The translations under genes were made by a program, and so were the position numbers. DNA of 38,613 bases from Thiomargarita sp. GTDB taxonomy: Bacteria > Pseudomonadota > Gammaproteobacteria > Beggiatoales > Beggiatoaceae. The notes below the pieces were generated by a model that ran no database searches, was not told the origin of the DNA, and was given only the letters and a program-made list of their open reading frames with translations. Shown here one piece after another: positions 19,575-28,387 of the stretch. The stretch lies in the NCBI GenBank assembly GCA_020721045.1, contig DYNN01000013.1:6781-45393 (forward strand). The letters are read 5' to 3'. The stretch's first letter is position 1; the number at the start of each line of letters is the position of its first letter.

Positions 19575-21755
19575 TTAATTTTTGGTTCTTTGAATGCGTG
19601 TTACTTCATTTAAACGTTTGATATGGCGCATAATTTCTGCCAAATGGGTTCTATTTTTTACCCATAATGATAATTTTAACATACTGGTAATGCCGTCACG
19701 ATTATCATTTGATACACTTTCTATATTACTATTCATATCTGTAATTGCTGTAGCAACTTTTGCCAATACACCGCGTTGATTGCGCACATCAATACGAATG
19801 TCAACTAAAAATTCTCGATTCACTTCTTGTTCCCAAGCGACAGATAGCCATTTTTCTGGAGAATAACGTTGATTTAACAATTGCTTACAGTTTAAAGTGT
19901 GAATCACAATGCCTCTATCGGCACTGACAAAACCGACAATTTCATCACCGGGGATAGGGCGACAACAACGTGAAAAAGTAACAACCGTACCTTCAGTTCC
20001 TTTAATAATCAAATTGTTAGCGCGAGATTCTTCGGTGTGTTCGTAAGTGTGATCAAATTGCCGTGCAATCACTAAAGCCATTATATTACCCAAACCTACA
20101 TTGGCTAGTAATTGATTCATATCGCTTAATTTGAAAATATTAATTAATTGGGTGCGCTGTTCCTCATTTAATTTATCAACACTAATATTGTAGTGACTTA
20201 ATTCTTTGTCTAACATGCGTTTTCCTAAGAGGATTGCATCTTCATGTTTCAAATTTTTCAAGAAGTTACGAATATGATTACGGGCGCGCGCTGTTACCGC
20301 AAAGTCTAACCAGCGCGGACTAGGGCGAGCCAATTCGGCAACAATAATTTCTACGGTTTGTCCACTGATCAAACGTGTTGATAAGCTCATGTATTGACTA
20401 TCAATTTTAGCACCAATAGCATGATTGCCAATGTCGCTGTGAATCGCATAGGCAAAATCTAACGCGGTTGCATCTTTCGGTAATTGCTTAATTTTTCCTT
20501 TAGGCGTAAAAACATAGACTTCATTAGGAAATAAATTTCGTTTAAATTGATCAAAAAAGTCCGCTGAGTCGTTGATATCTTGTGGTAATTCTAGTAAATT
20601 TTTGATCCATTCGCGTGTACGTTGGCGTGTATGGTTGAGTAAATCGGTATTGTTGTTACTGTCTGATTTGCCTTTAAATAGTAATGCGCCATATGCCACA
20701 ATGCCAAATTCTGCTTGCTCGTGCATGTTGGCGGTACGAATTTGTATTTCTAAAGGTACTGCGTAAGGGCTAATGAGTAGTGTATGTAGTGATTGATAAC
20801 CATTGAGTTTGGGAATCGCAATGTAATCGTGAAAACTACCGTCAATCGGTTTATATAAGTTGTGTACGATGCCCAAAATACGGTAGCATTGGTCAACAGA
20901 TTCTTCCATTGAATCGATAACAATTTGAAAAGAATAGAGTTTAGTTGCTTCGTTGAAAGTAGGGCGTTTGTTCAGCAATTCATCTTTCTTTTTTTCGCGC
21001 ATTTTATAATAAATACTGTAAACATGGCGTTCACGACGAAATACTTTGGCATTGATATTTCGTTGTTTTAATTTTTGTTGAATACTGTTTTGAATCGTAG
21101 AAAAGTGTTCGATGCGTTGTTGGCTGTGACAAAGTGTGGTTAATCTATGCAAAATCACTTTGTAGCGCAGTGGATAGAGTGCGGCAAAACAAAGGTCTTC
21201 TAGCTGAATGCGCATATTATTCATGCCAAGGCGACTGGCAAGTGGTGCGTAAATTTCTAGAGTTTCTTTTGCAATACGACGGCGGCTGGCGGATTTCATG
21301 ACGTTGAGGGTGCGCATGTTATGCAAACGATCGGCTAATTTTACAATAATGACACGAATGTCTTTTGTCATAGCCATCAACATTTTACGAAAGCTTGCCA
21401 TTTTTACCAATTCACGATTGCCACCTTCCATCAAGGTTAATTTACTGACTCCATCGACTAATTCAGCCACTTGCTCATTAAATTCTATTGCCAATTCTTC
21501 TTTGGAAATACCTGTATCTTCAATCACATCGTGCAGTAAAGCAGCGGATAAGGTTGTCACATCTAAGCGCATATTTGCTAGAATGTGAGTAACTGTCAAT
21601 GGATGTTGAATGTAGGGTTCTCCGGAAATGCGGAATTGTCCTTGATGCGCATTGGCACTGAATGCGTAAGCGTGACGTATTTGGTCAATTTGTTGTGGCT
21701 CAAGATAAGTCACGAGTAGTTCGCACAATTCATCAATTTGGATACAAGCAGGCAT
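19575..21755 (-). CDS. spoT: SpoT-type (p)ppGpp hydrolase with a degenerate synthetase domain
   Basis: A 726-residue long RSH protein controlling the alarmone (p)ppGpp. Order: HD hydrolase about 20-200 with His51, His75-Asp76 and Glu79-Asp80 (LHDVIEDT) and KLADRLHNMRTL, all intact; synthetase about 225-370; TGS about 400-465 (VYVFTPKGKIKQLP); conserved-Cys region with CCRPIPGDEIVGF; C-terminal ACT. The synthetase is unusual. Where SpoT has Asp-Ile-Tyr-Ala-Phe-Arg, this protein has Lys272-Leu-Tyr-Ser-Phe-Gln277, losing the catalytic Asp and conserved Arg. The RXKD motif reads SFHD (307-310), and the AAHWAYK motif reads VAYGALLFK. NGYQSLHT and EIQIRT remain. From family knowledge this predicts hydrolase activity without synthesis. 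It heads a minus-strand run with the PilC-like and kinase genes. The ATG start gives the normal family N-terminus. Confidence 0.93.
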   Translation of the reverse strand: MPACIQIDELCELLVTYLEPQQIDQIRHAYAFSANAHQGQFRISGEPYIQHPLTVTHILANMRLDVTTLSAALLHDVIEDTGISKEELAIEFNEQVAELVDGVSKLTLMEGGNRELVKMASFRKMLMAMTKDIRVIIVKLADRLHNMRTLNVMKSASRRRIAKETLEIYAPLASRLGMNNMRIQLEDLCFAALYPLRYKVILHRLTTLCHSQQRIEHFSTIQNSIQQKLKQRNINAKVFRRERHVYSIYYKMREKKKDELLNKRPTFNEATKLYSFQIVIDSMEESVDQCYRILGIVHNLYKPIDGSFHDYIAIPKLNGYQSLHTLLISPYAVPLEIQIRTANMHEQAEFGIVAYGALLFKGKSDSNNNTDLLNHTRQRTREWIKNLLELPQDINDSADFFDQFKRNLFPNEVYVFTPKGKIKQLPKDATALDFAYAIHSDIGNHAIGAKIDSQYMSLSTRLISGQTVEIIVAELARPSPRWLDFAVTARARNHIRNFLKNLKHEDAILLGKRMLDKELSHYNISVDKLNEEQRTQLINIFKLSDMNQLLANVGLGNIMALVIARQFDHTYEHTEESRANNLIIKGTEGTVVTFSRCCRPIPGDEIVGFVSADRGIVIHTLNCKQLLNQRYSPEKWLSVAWEQEVNREFLVDIRIDVRNQRGVLAKVATAITDMNSNIESVSNDNRDGITSMLKLSLWVKNRTHLAEIMRHIKRLNEVTRIQRTKN

Positions 21756-21843
21756 GACTATTTCAGAAGATCAGTAATAAATGTGTGTATGAAATAGCTA
21801 TACAAGGTAAAAGAGAGACTGAAGTTATCTCAACCTGATTTTC

Positions 21844-21928
21844 GTAGGGTGTATAAGCAAAGCGTCATACACCGATTTTTGGAACTTTCGCACTTCTTGG
21901 TGCATGACGCTTAGCTTATGCACCCTAC
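21844..21928. repeat. Palindromic repeat element with 30-bp arms
   Basis: The arm at 21844-21873 begins GTAGGGTGTATAAGC, and the arm at about 21898-21928 is its near-perfect inverse (ending GCTTATGCACCCTAC), with roughly 27 of 30 positions pairing around a 24-nt loop. It could fold into a long hairpin. It lies in the 430-bp gap between divergent spoT and the aminotransferase gene and carries no ORF. Its form fits a non-autonomous dispersed repeat. The rest of the gap is AT-rich upstream sequence with no other element I can support. Confidence 0.75.
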
Positions 21929-22185
21929 AAACTATAAAACTATAAACAATTCATCTGGCTATTATTTTACTTATATCGAACTCATGTTAAATAGCCAATT
22001 TGGATACTAAAAACATTCTTATCTATTGTCAAGAGTTTTCTAAATTATTATGAATTTTGTTTGGAAAAGCAGTCCTGACAAAATTCAATATTTTTCTATT
22101 CCAGTAGATAAGCAAATTCTGTATCATATCAAGAAAAAATGCCGTAAACCAACTGACTAACACTTCTATATTAAGGAAACTGACT

Positions 22186-23370
22186 GTGAGTTTGCAATTA
22201 TCCGATCGTGTACAATCAATTAAACCGTCGCCTACGTTGGCTGTGACGGCACGTGCTGCTGAAATGAAGGCGGCTGGGCATGATATTATTGGATTAGGAG
22301 CGGGCGAACCTGATTTTGATACGCCACGCCATATTAAGGATGCTGGGATTGCAGCAATAGAAAAGGGGCAGACTAAATACACACCAGTAGGTGGTACGGC
22401 TTCTTTAAAACAAGCGATTATTGAAAAGTTTGCTAAAGAAAATGAACTAAAATACACCGCTAAACAAATTTTAGTTTCTTGTGGGGGCAAACAAAGTTTT
22501 TATAATCTTGCTCAAGCCTTGTTAAATCCCGGTGATGAGGTCATTATTCCTGCACCTTACTGGGTTTCTTATCCTGATATGGTTTTGCTTGCCAGTGCAA
22601 CTCCGGTGATTGTCAGCGCGGGAATTGAGCAAAATTTTAAAATTACTGCTGAACAGTTAGAGGCAGCAATTACAGATAAAACTCGTTTATTTGTCGTCAA
22701 CAGTCCATCAAATCCAACGGGTGTGAATTATACTCCACATGAACTTGCCTTATTGGGAGAAGTTTTGAAAAAATACCCGAATATTGTAGTGGCAACTGAT
22801 GACATGTACGAACACATTTTATGGACAGGCAAGCCGTTTAAAAATATTTTGAATACAACACCTGAGTTAACCGATCGTACCATGGTATTAAATGGTGTTT
22901 CAAAGGCTTATGCGATGACGGGATGGCGAATTGGGTATGCGGCGGGTCCTGAATCTTTAATTAAAGCAATGGAAAATATTCAATCACAAAGCACTTCCAA
23001 TCCTACCTCTATTTCACAGTATGCGGCTGAGGCGGCATTAAAAGGCGATCAATCCTATATTGCTGAAAGTACAAGTGTTTTTAAAGAACGACATGATTTT
23101 GTTCTTGATAGCTTACGCAAAATTAATGGAGTTGTTTGTTCGCCCGCTGACGGGACTTTTTATATTTTCCCTGCTTTACAAGCGGTGATGGATCGCTTAA
23201 ATATTAAAACTGATGTTGAATTGAGTGAATTTTTGATTGAGAAAGCGGGTGTTGCCGTTGTACCCGGCTCTGCTTTTGGAGCACCGGGTTATATTCGTAT
23301 TTCTTTTGCAACTAGCATGGAAAATCTGCAAAAAGCAATGGAACGTTTGCAAAATACTTTGAATTCCTAA
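22186..23370 (+). CDS. aspC: Aspartate-type class I aminotransferase
   Basis: A 394-residue PLP enzyme of fold type I, expected to interconvert aspartate and oxaloacetate using 2-oxoglutarate/glutamate. Motifs are GLGAGEPDFDTP near the N-terminus (substrate carboxylate binding), VNSPSNPTG (PLP-binding Asn), ATDDMYEHI (PLP nitrogen-binding Asp), NGVSKAYAMTGWRIGY with the Schiff-base Lys, and the C-terminal RISFATS with the substrate-binding Arg. It starts at GTG, supported by AAGGA eight nt upstream and by the conserved N-terminus. The sequence is of the Thermus/Bacillus-like subgroup rather than the E. coli AspC subgroup, so exact substrate range (aspartate, possibly prephenate or other amino acids) is uncertain. 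It stands alone, divergent from spoT and convergent with tolB. Confidence 0.92.
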   Translation: MSLQLSDRVQSIKPSPTLAVTARAAEMKAAGHDIIGLGAGEPDFDTPRHIKDAGIAAIEKGQTKYTPVGGTASLKQAIIEKFAKENELKYTAKQILVSCGGKQSFYNLAQALLNPGDEVIIPAPYWVSYPDMVLLASATPVIVSAGIEQNFKITAEQLEAAITDKTRLFVVNSPSNPTGVNYTPHELALLGEVLKKYPNIVVATDDMYEHILWTGKPFKNILNTTPELTDRTMVLNGVSKAYAMTGWRIGYAAGPESLIKAMENIQSQSTSNPTSISQYAAEAALKGDQSYIAESTSVFKERHDFVLDSLRKINGVVCSPADGTFYIFPALQAVMDRLNIKTDVELSEFLIEKAGVAVVPGSAFGAPGYIRISFATSMENLQKAMERLQNTLNS

Positions 23371-23395
23371 GCCGGCTTATTGCGAAAAAATGCGG

Positions 23396-23428
23396 ATTCA
23401 GTGCAGAGATTTAAATGCTGCACTGAAT
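23396..23428. terminator. Hairpin between convergent aspC and tolB
   Basis: ATTCAGTGCAG and CTGCACTGAAT form a perfect 11-bp stem with an 11-nt loop, centred in the 85-bp gap between two gene ends. The position suits a bidirectional terminator, but neither side has a clear T-run, so a processing or mRNA-protecting hairpin is an alternative. Confidence 0.5.
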
Positions 23429-23455
23429 TCAAACAAGTGCGGTGTTTATATAATT

Positions 23456-24730
23456 TTACTTAATTAAAGGCGACCAAACCGCTTCACGTACTTCTTGCCC
23501 GCCTCCTTCCACTAATCGTTGTTTTACTCTGCCATCAACCGAAACGACTGCTAAATGAGCACCTGAGCCGTAAATAACCATACTACCATTTGGTGCAAAA
23601 CAAGGTGATTCGTCTAAAGTGGTACGTGTTAAAATATTTAATTGTCGATTGCTCATATTTAATACCGCAATTTGGTAACCGCCACTACCACCATGCAACA
23701 ACGTTAACTGGCTACCATCTGGGGAAAATTGTGCACTGGCGTTATAATTTCCTTCAAAAGTCAAACGTTGTGCATTTCCGCCACTGACTGACATTCGGTA
23801 CAATTGCGGACCACCACTGCGATCTGAAGTAAAGACAATGCTTTGTCCATCAGGTGACCATTCGGGTTCAGTATCAATAGCTGGATTGTTGGTTAATCGG
23901 GTTAAGCCGCCGCCTTGAACTTGCAATGCGTAAATTTCTGGATTACCGTCTTTAGATAAAGTTAAAGCCAAGCGAGAACCATCAGGTGACCAAGCGGGTG
24001 CTGAATTTAAACCCGGATAGGATGCAACTTGACGACGCGCACCACTATAAACATCTTGAATAAATACAGAAAACTTTTTGCCTTCCATAGAAACATAAGC
24101 TAATTGTTGTCCATTGGGTGACCAAGCGGGTGAAAAAATAGGTTCTTTAGAATTCAATAATTCCCGCGGGTTAGCCCCATCAACATCGGCAATATATAGG
24201 TGGTAACTTGATTGTTTACGACTTATGCGCTTCATACTAACATAAGCAATATTAGTATTAAAAGCACCCATTTGACCCGTTAACGCTTCGTAAATTTTAT
24301 CACTGATTTGGTGCGCTACTTTTCTAATAGTATTAGGTGCTACACTATACTTAAACCCTAATATTTGATTACCATTAAATACATCTAATAAGTGAAACGT
24401 AATGGTATAACTACCATTGCCGCTAGTTTCAATTCGACCAATCACTAAGTGAGGTACTGATGTCGCTTGCCAAATTGGGTAGTTAACCTGTGAAATATCA
24501 CCGGGTAATTCAGGAAAAGTTTTAATAGGCGTAAAATAACCCGTGCGATATAAATCGTTACTAATAATTGTGGCAATATCATCGCGTGGTGCCATGCCGC
24601 TGACTTGTTGGAAGGGCACAATTGCAATGGGTTGTCCACCTTGGGTATCACCTGTAATTTCAATATTTAAAACGGCATAAACCGGCGTTAAAATTGAAGC
24701 AAGTAAACCAAAAAACAAAATACGTATCAT
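23456..24730 (-). CDS. tolB: Tol-Pal system protein TolB
   Basis: A 424-residue periplasmic protein with a Sec signal peptide (cleavage expected after PVYA near residue 19), an N-terminal D1 domain about 22-150, and a C-terminal six-bladed beta-propeller with repeated PAWSPDG, PEWSPDGQ and AQFSPDG blade motifs (about 165-420). It links Pal to the inner-membrane TolQRA complex during cell constriction and maintains outer-membrane integrity. AGAGG lies upstream of the ATG at good spacing. It is usually encoded in tolQRA-tolB-pal; here none of the partners flank it. Instead it follows cbbO by 85 nt on the same strand. Its family assignment is secure; its separation from pal and tolQRA is the unusual point. 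Confidence 0.95.
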   Translation of the reverse strand: MIRILFFGLLASILTPVYAVLNIEITGDTQGGQPIAIVPFQQVSGMAPRDDIATIISNDLYRTGYFTPIKTFPELPGDISQVNYPIWQATSVPHLVIGRIETSGNGSYTITFHLLDVFNGNQILGFKYSVAPNTIRKVAHQISDKIYEALTGQMGAFNTNIAYVSMKRISRKQSSYHLYIADVDGANPRELLNSKEPIFSPAWSPNGQQLAYVSMEGKKFSVFIQDVYSGARRQVASYPGLNSAPAWSPDGSRLALTLSKDGNPEIYALQVQGGGLTRLTNNPAIDTEPEWSPDGQSIVFTSDRSGGPQLYRMSVSGGNAQRLTFEGNYNASAQFSPDGSQLTLLHGGSGGYQIAVLNMSNRQLNILTRTTLDESPCFAPNGSMVIYGSGAHLAVVSVDGRVKQRLVEGGGQEVREAVWSPLIK

Positions 24731-24815
24731 CTTGTGAACCTCTGAGTTAAAGAATACATATACAATTGAAACATGACTACTGACTATTGAAGAAACGACG
24801 GCATATTTCCTAATT

Positions 24816-27065
24816 TCAACGTGTTAAGGCAACGAAGAGTTCTGGCAATTTTTGTGGTAAACGTTCTACGCGATCAATGACAGTATATTGTTTACCAAAC
24901 ACATCTTGCACGTAAGTATCAGCATCAGGATCAAGATTGACACAAAAAGTGTAAATACCCTGACGATCCAATTCTTGAACTGCTTTGTGTGCATCTTCAA
25001 TCAGCAAACGTGGGTCTGCTTCGTCAATATCATGCGGTTCTCCATCTGTTAGAATTAACAGTAATTTTTTCTCTGCTTTACGCGATTTTAAATAATGTCC
25101 CGCATGACGTATCGCCGCACCCATACGAGTGGAATAGCCCGCTTGCATGGCACTTAAACGACTTTTAACCCGATCATCCCATATTTCACTATAACCTTTA
25201 ATATGTTGATAACGCACTTCATGACGGGTGTTTGATGAAAATCCGGCAATTGCGAATTCATCACCCACACATTCAATTGCCCAAGCCAGTAGAGCAACAG
25301 CTTCTTGACTAAATTGAAGAATACTTTGTTCACATCCTGCTGGTATTTGATTAACCGATTCAGATAAATCAAGCAACAACATCACGGCAATATCACGACC
25401 GTCATGACGATGGCTCATGTTAATCCGTGGATCGGGTTGTACTCCGCTTTTTAAATCGATCAAAGAACGAATCGCAACGTCTAAATCTAAATCACTACCT
25501 TCTTCTTGATAACGCACACGGACATAATGTTGTGGTTTAAGTAAATCGAGCAATTGTTTCAGTCGTTTAGCTAAAGCTTGGTGTTTAAGTAGTAATTTGT
25601 CAATTAATTCGGGACTCGTGGAAGGATGTAAACTTTCATATAAACTGACCCAATCCGGACGGTACATTTGTCCTTGATAGTCCCATTCATGATAGTGACG
25701 TGGTGGCAAGCGATCGGTGTCTTGTGTTTGCTCGGGTTTACGTTTTTCTTCAAATAATTCTTCTTCATCACCGTCTTCAATGTAACGCCATAAATGACGG
25801 TTGTCATCGCGGTAATCAATTTCTGTATCGGTGAAATAAACTTTTGCTGCTAAATCGGCTTGACGACGGGTGCGTGCAATATAAGAAATTGCCAAAGCTG
25901 CAACATCGGCAGTGCTGTGCGTGGGTTGCACCATAATTTCATGAAAACGTTGCACAAATTCTAGTAAATTAGGTTCGGTGTAAGGGTGATTAGGATTAAG
26001 GATCGCATAAGAAAACATGGCTAACCGATGACGAATACAAGATTCTTTTTCAGGATCGCAAGCGTCTTGATCGGGTACAGGATGTAAAGCTAACCAAAGT
26101 GTACGTAGTCCGGGATACTGTTGCATTGCCAAATATTCTACTCGGCTGTCTTCAAATAATTCTATCGCAACCCGTTGAAAAGGACTGTAATTATCAGCAA
26201 TAATAGTGCCTGACCAACGTTTATGAGCAGCAACATGAGAAATCAGAGCCCGATAACGATCAATGCCCTTTACGCCATCACGATCATCGTAAACATCTGG
26301 TACGCGAATGCCACGATCATCAAAATATGGCATCGGTTTGCGCAGTTGATCAAAAGCGTCAGAATAAGGCAGAAAATGCTCTTCTCGATCCCATAATGCC
26401 CGCATACATAAATCAAGTTGGCGTTCATGGTCGGCGTACAAAGTACCATGACGTTCTCGCTGTAACATAGCGCGACTGTCTGCAGATTGCAACATGAAAT
26501 AATCGCGTTGACGTTCTGGATGATGTAGATAATGGGCTAAACCATATTCAATCCAGTTGCGTAATCCTTGCCAAGATAATTCTTGCAATAAGCCCGGCAT
26601 CCGTTTTAGTAAATCACCTAAACTAGGACTGGAAATCGTCGCCGATTGATTGTGGTGAATCGATGTGCTGGTGCGATCCATGAATTCTAATATTAAAGCA
26701 CAGTAATTATTCAGCAATTCCAAACTTGCCAGTCGTCGAGAAACTTCTGCCAGTGTTTGTAGAAAGCTGGGAATAGAATTACCATTAGGACTGCGGGAAA
26801 TTTTCCATACCGTTTGTGAAACTAAGCTTAATATGGGTTCACCTAATCGTTTCGCCACTTCTGGCATTTCTTCAAGATACACCAAGACTGGCTCAACACC
26901 TCGTCCAATCATACAAATTAACGAGGCACCTTCTAAATAATCTTTAATGCCACTCGGCGACAACAGCGTTTCAGCCCCTTTCAAACAATCAGCAAACACA
27001 GAATCAATTTCTTTAAAATTACAAGTGAGTTGTCGACGGTAATTTGATAAATCGGTATCATTCAT
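24816..27065 (-). CDS. cbbO: CbbO/NorD-family von Willebrand factor A protein
   Basis: A 749-residue protein expected to act with the AAA+ protein CbbQ as a RuBisCO activase, where CbbO is the adaptor that recruits CbbQ hexamers to inhibited RuBisCO. The N-terminal two thirds are helical and family-specific (GIKDYLEGASLICMIGRG, then a SWQGLRNWIEYGL segment). The C-terminal vWA domain from about residue 555 has the MIDAS motif LLDLSESVN near 566 and a TDGEPHDIDE metal-site segment near 674. It follows cbbQ by 51 nt. NorD is the alternative name for the same family in denitrification clusters; the close match of the neighbour to CbbQ and the lack of nor genes favour CbbO. No RuBisCO gene lies in the window. 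No clear ribosome-binding site precedes the ATG. Confidence 0.88.
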   Translation of the reverse strand: MNDTDLSNYRRQLTCNFKEIDSVFADCLKGAETLLSPSGIKDYLEGASLICMIGRGVEPVLVYLEEMPEVAKRLGEPILSLVSQTVWKISRSPNGNSIPSFLQTLAEVSRRLASLELLNNYCALILEFMDRTSTSIHHNQSATISSPSLGDLLKRMPGLLQELSWQGLRNWIEYGLAHYLHHPERQRDYFMLQSADSRAMLQRERHGTLYADHERQLDLCMRALWDREEHFLPYSDAFDQLRKPMPYFDDRGIRVPDVYDDRDGVKGIDRYRALISHVAAHKRWSGTIIADNYSPFQRVAIELFEDSRVEYLAMQQYPGLRTLWLALHPVPDQDACDPEKESCIRHRLAMFSYAILNPNHPYTEPNLLEFVQRFHEIMVQPTHSTADVAALAISYIARTRRQADLAAKVYFTDTEIDYRDDNRHLWRYIEDGDEEELFEEKRKPEQTQDTDRLPPRHYHEWDYQGQMYRPDWVSLYESLHPSTSPELIDKLLLKHQALAKRLKQLLDLLKPQHYVRVRYQEEGSDLDLDVAIRSLIDLKSGVQPDPRINMSHRHDGRDIAVMLLLDLSESVNQIPAGCEQSILQFSQEAVALLAWAIECVGDEFAIAGFSSNTRHEVRYQHIKGYSEIWDDRVKSRLSAMQAGYSTRMGAAIRHAGHYLKSRKAEKKLLLILTDGEPHDIDEADPRLLIEDAHKAVQELDRQGIYTFCVNLDPDADTYVQDVFGKQYTVIDRVERLPQKLPELFVALTR

Positions 27066-27116
27066 AATGCGTTGTCAATCCATAATTGATGTTGAATTGA
27101 ATGAATCACAATATAA

Positions 27117-27920
27117 TTAAGCAAACACAGCTGTAATTGCGTGATTTAAAGTTGAGCGAATATCTACATCATCAGTAATCGGATTCACCAAACTCATGCG
27201 ACAAGCAGCAATAGGCGCAATACCGCGTTTGATTAAACGAGCAGCATACACCAATAAACGCGTTGAAATACCTTCATCTAATCCGTGTCCTTTGAGATTA
27301 CGGGCTGTTTCACCAATTTTGACCAACTTTTTCGCAATATCCAAGCTCGAATCTGTTTCTTTAGCGATAATTTCAGCTTCTAATTCTGCAGTGGGATAAT
27401 CAAAAATCAATGCAGAAAAGCGTTGTTTAGTTGATTGTTTTAAATCTTTCATTAAACTCTGGTAACCGGGATTGTAAGAAATCACCAGTTGAAAATCTGG
27501 ATGCGCTACAACCAACTCTCCCTTTTTATCCAAGGGTAAACTACGGCGATGATCAGTTAAGGGATGGATTACAACTGTTGTATCCTGACGCGCTTCAACA
27601 ATTTCATCAAGATAGCAAATTGCTCCAATGCGCGCGGCAGTCGTCAACGGACCATCTAACCAACGGGTGCCATTTGCATCTAATAAATAACGTCCAACCA
27701 AATCTGATGCTGTCATGTCTTCATTACAAGCCATCGTGATCAACGGTTTATTGAGTTTCCAAGCCATATATTCGACAAAACGAGATTTGCCACAACCGGT
27801 GGGACCTTTAAGCATCACTGGTAAGCGTTCATCATAGGCTGCCTGATATAAATCAACTTCATCTGCTTGCGCTTTATAATAAGGTGCTTTGCTAATGTGG
27901 TATTGTTCAATATTAGTCAT
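27117..27920 (-). CDS. cbbQ: CbbQ/NorQ family AAA+ ATPase
   Basis: A 267-residue MoxR-type AAA+ ATPase. Walker A is GPTGCGKS (39-46), Walker [11 protein letters not shown] (101-110), and SYNPGYQS supplies the sensor 1 Asn. Together with CbbO it would remodel inhibited RuBisCO to release tight-binding sugar phosphates. The segments [31 protein letters not shown], and [17 protein letters not shown] match the CbbQ group closely from family memory; NorQ/NirQ are near paralogues and remain possible. AGG lies seven nt upstream of the ATG. The gene begins the cbbQ-cbbO-tolB run. Upstream is the 0.78-kb repeat island, so the promoter must lie in or near the 27.92-28.02 kb stretch. Confidence 0.9.
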   Translation of the reverse strand: MTNIEQYHISKAPYYKAQADEVDLYQAAYDERLPVMLKGPTGCGKSRFVEYMAWKLNKPLITMACNEDMTASDLVGRYLLDANGTRWLDGPLTTAARIGAICYLDEIVEARQDTTVVIHPLTDHRRSLPLDKKGELVVAHPDFQLVISYNPGYQSLMKDLKQSTKQRFSALIFDYPTAELEAEIIAKETDSSLDIAKKLVKIGETARNLKGHGLDEGISTRLLVYAARLIKRGIAPIAACRMSLVNPITDDVDIRSTLNHAITAVFA

Positions 27921-28023
27921 GGTTTACCTATCCGCTCTTAAAATAATTAACAATTATTAACACAAATGGCTTTTATTATAGCTGATTCCCAGTAAGTGTA
28001 GTATTTTTTTGTTACAAAGCATT

Positions 28024-28148
28024 GAGGCTGTAAAATCGGCGGCAATAAATCTGCTTGCTGCCTATTTTCCTACTTTATATCTTCTAATCTAACACCTTTA
28101 CTCGGCTTTACATTAGAATAACTTACTTTGGAGTTCCTTTACAGCCTC
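28024..28148. repeat. Older inverted-repeat element, interrupted at its right end
   Basis: GAGGCTGTAAA at 28024-28034 is matched by its exact inverse TTTACAGCCTC at 28138-28148, giving 11-bp terminal inverted repeats around an AT-rich interior of about 100 bp with no ORF. The right end is directly followed by the MITE at 28153, whose 9-bp target duplication (GCCTCTGGA) overlaps this terminal repeat. The simplest reading is that the MITE inserted into the edge of this element. Confidence 0.45.
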
Positions 28149-28152
28149 TGGA

Positions 28153-28280
28153 ACAATGCCATTAAGTTAAGCGTTTCCCCCCTTTTTTAAAGGGGGCAGG
28201 GGGGATTTAAGTAATTGAAATATAAAAAATCCCCCTTTGGTAAAGGGGGAAGCAAAATTTCCTTAACTTAATGCTATTGA
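28153..28280 (+). repeat. MITE-like element, copy A
   Basis: A 128-bp element with terminal inverted repeats (CAATGCCATTAAGTTAAG and the inverse of CAATAGCATTAAGTTAAG, 16 of 18 matching). The interior has G- and C-tract palindromes around CCCCC-TTT-AAA-GGGGG. It is flanked by an exact 9-bp direct repeat, GCCTCTGGA, at 28144-28152 and 28281-28289, the hallmark of transposition. No coding capacity. It is nearly identical to, and inverted relative to, the copy at 28580-28715. Confidence 0.85.
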
Positions 28281-28387
28281 GCCTCTGGAGTCATGAAACG
28301 ATGTGCTAAAATTCTACATGCTGTTGCCGTTATTCTGAAAATTCTAAAATCCTGTAAATCCTGATTCAGACAAAAGGAAAACACCCC

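Noticed and set aside
22029-22490. 153-codon minus-strand frame overlapping the aminotransferase start
   Set aside because: Lies opposite a strongly supported gene and shows no family resemblance.
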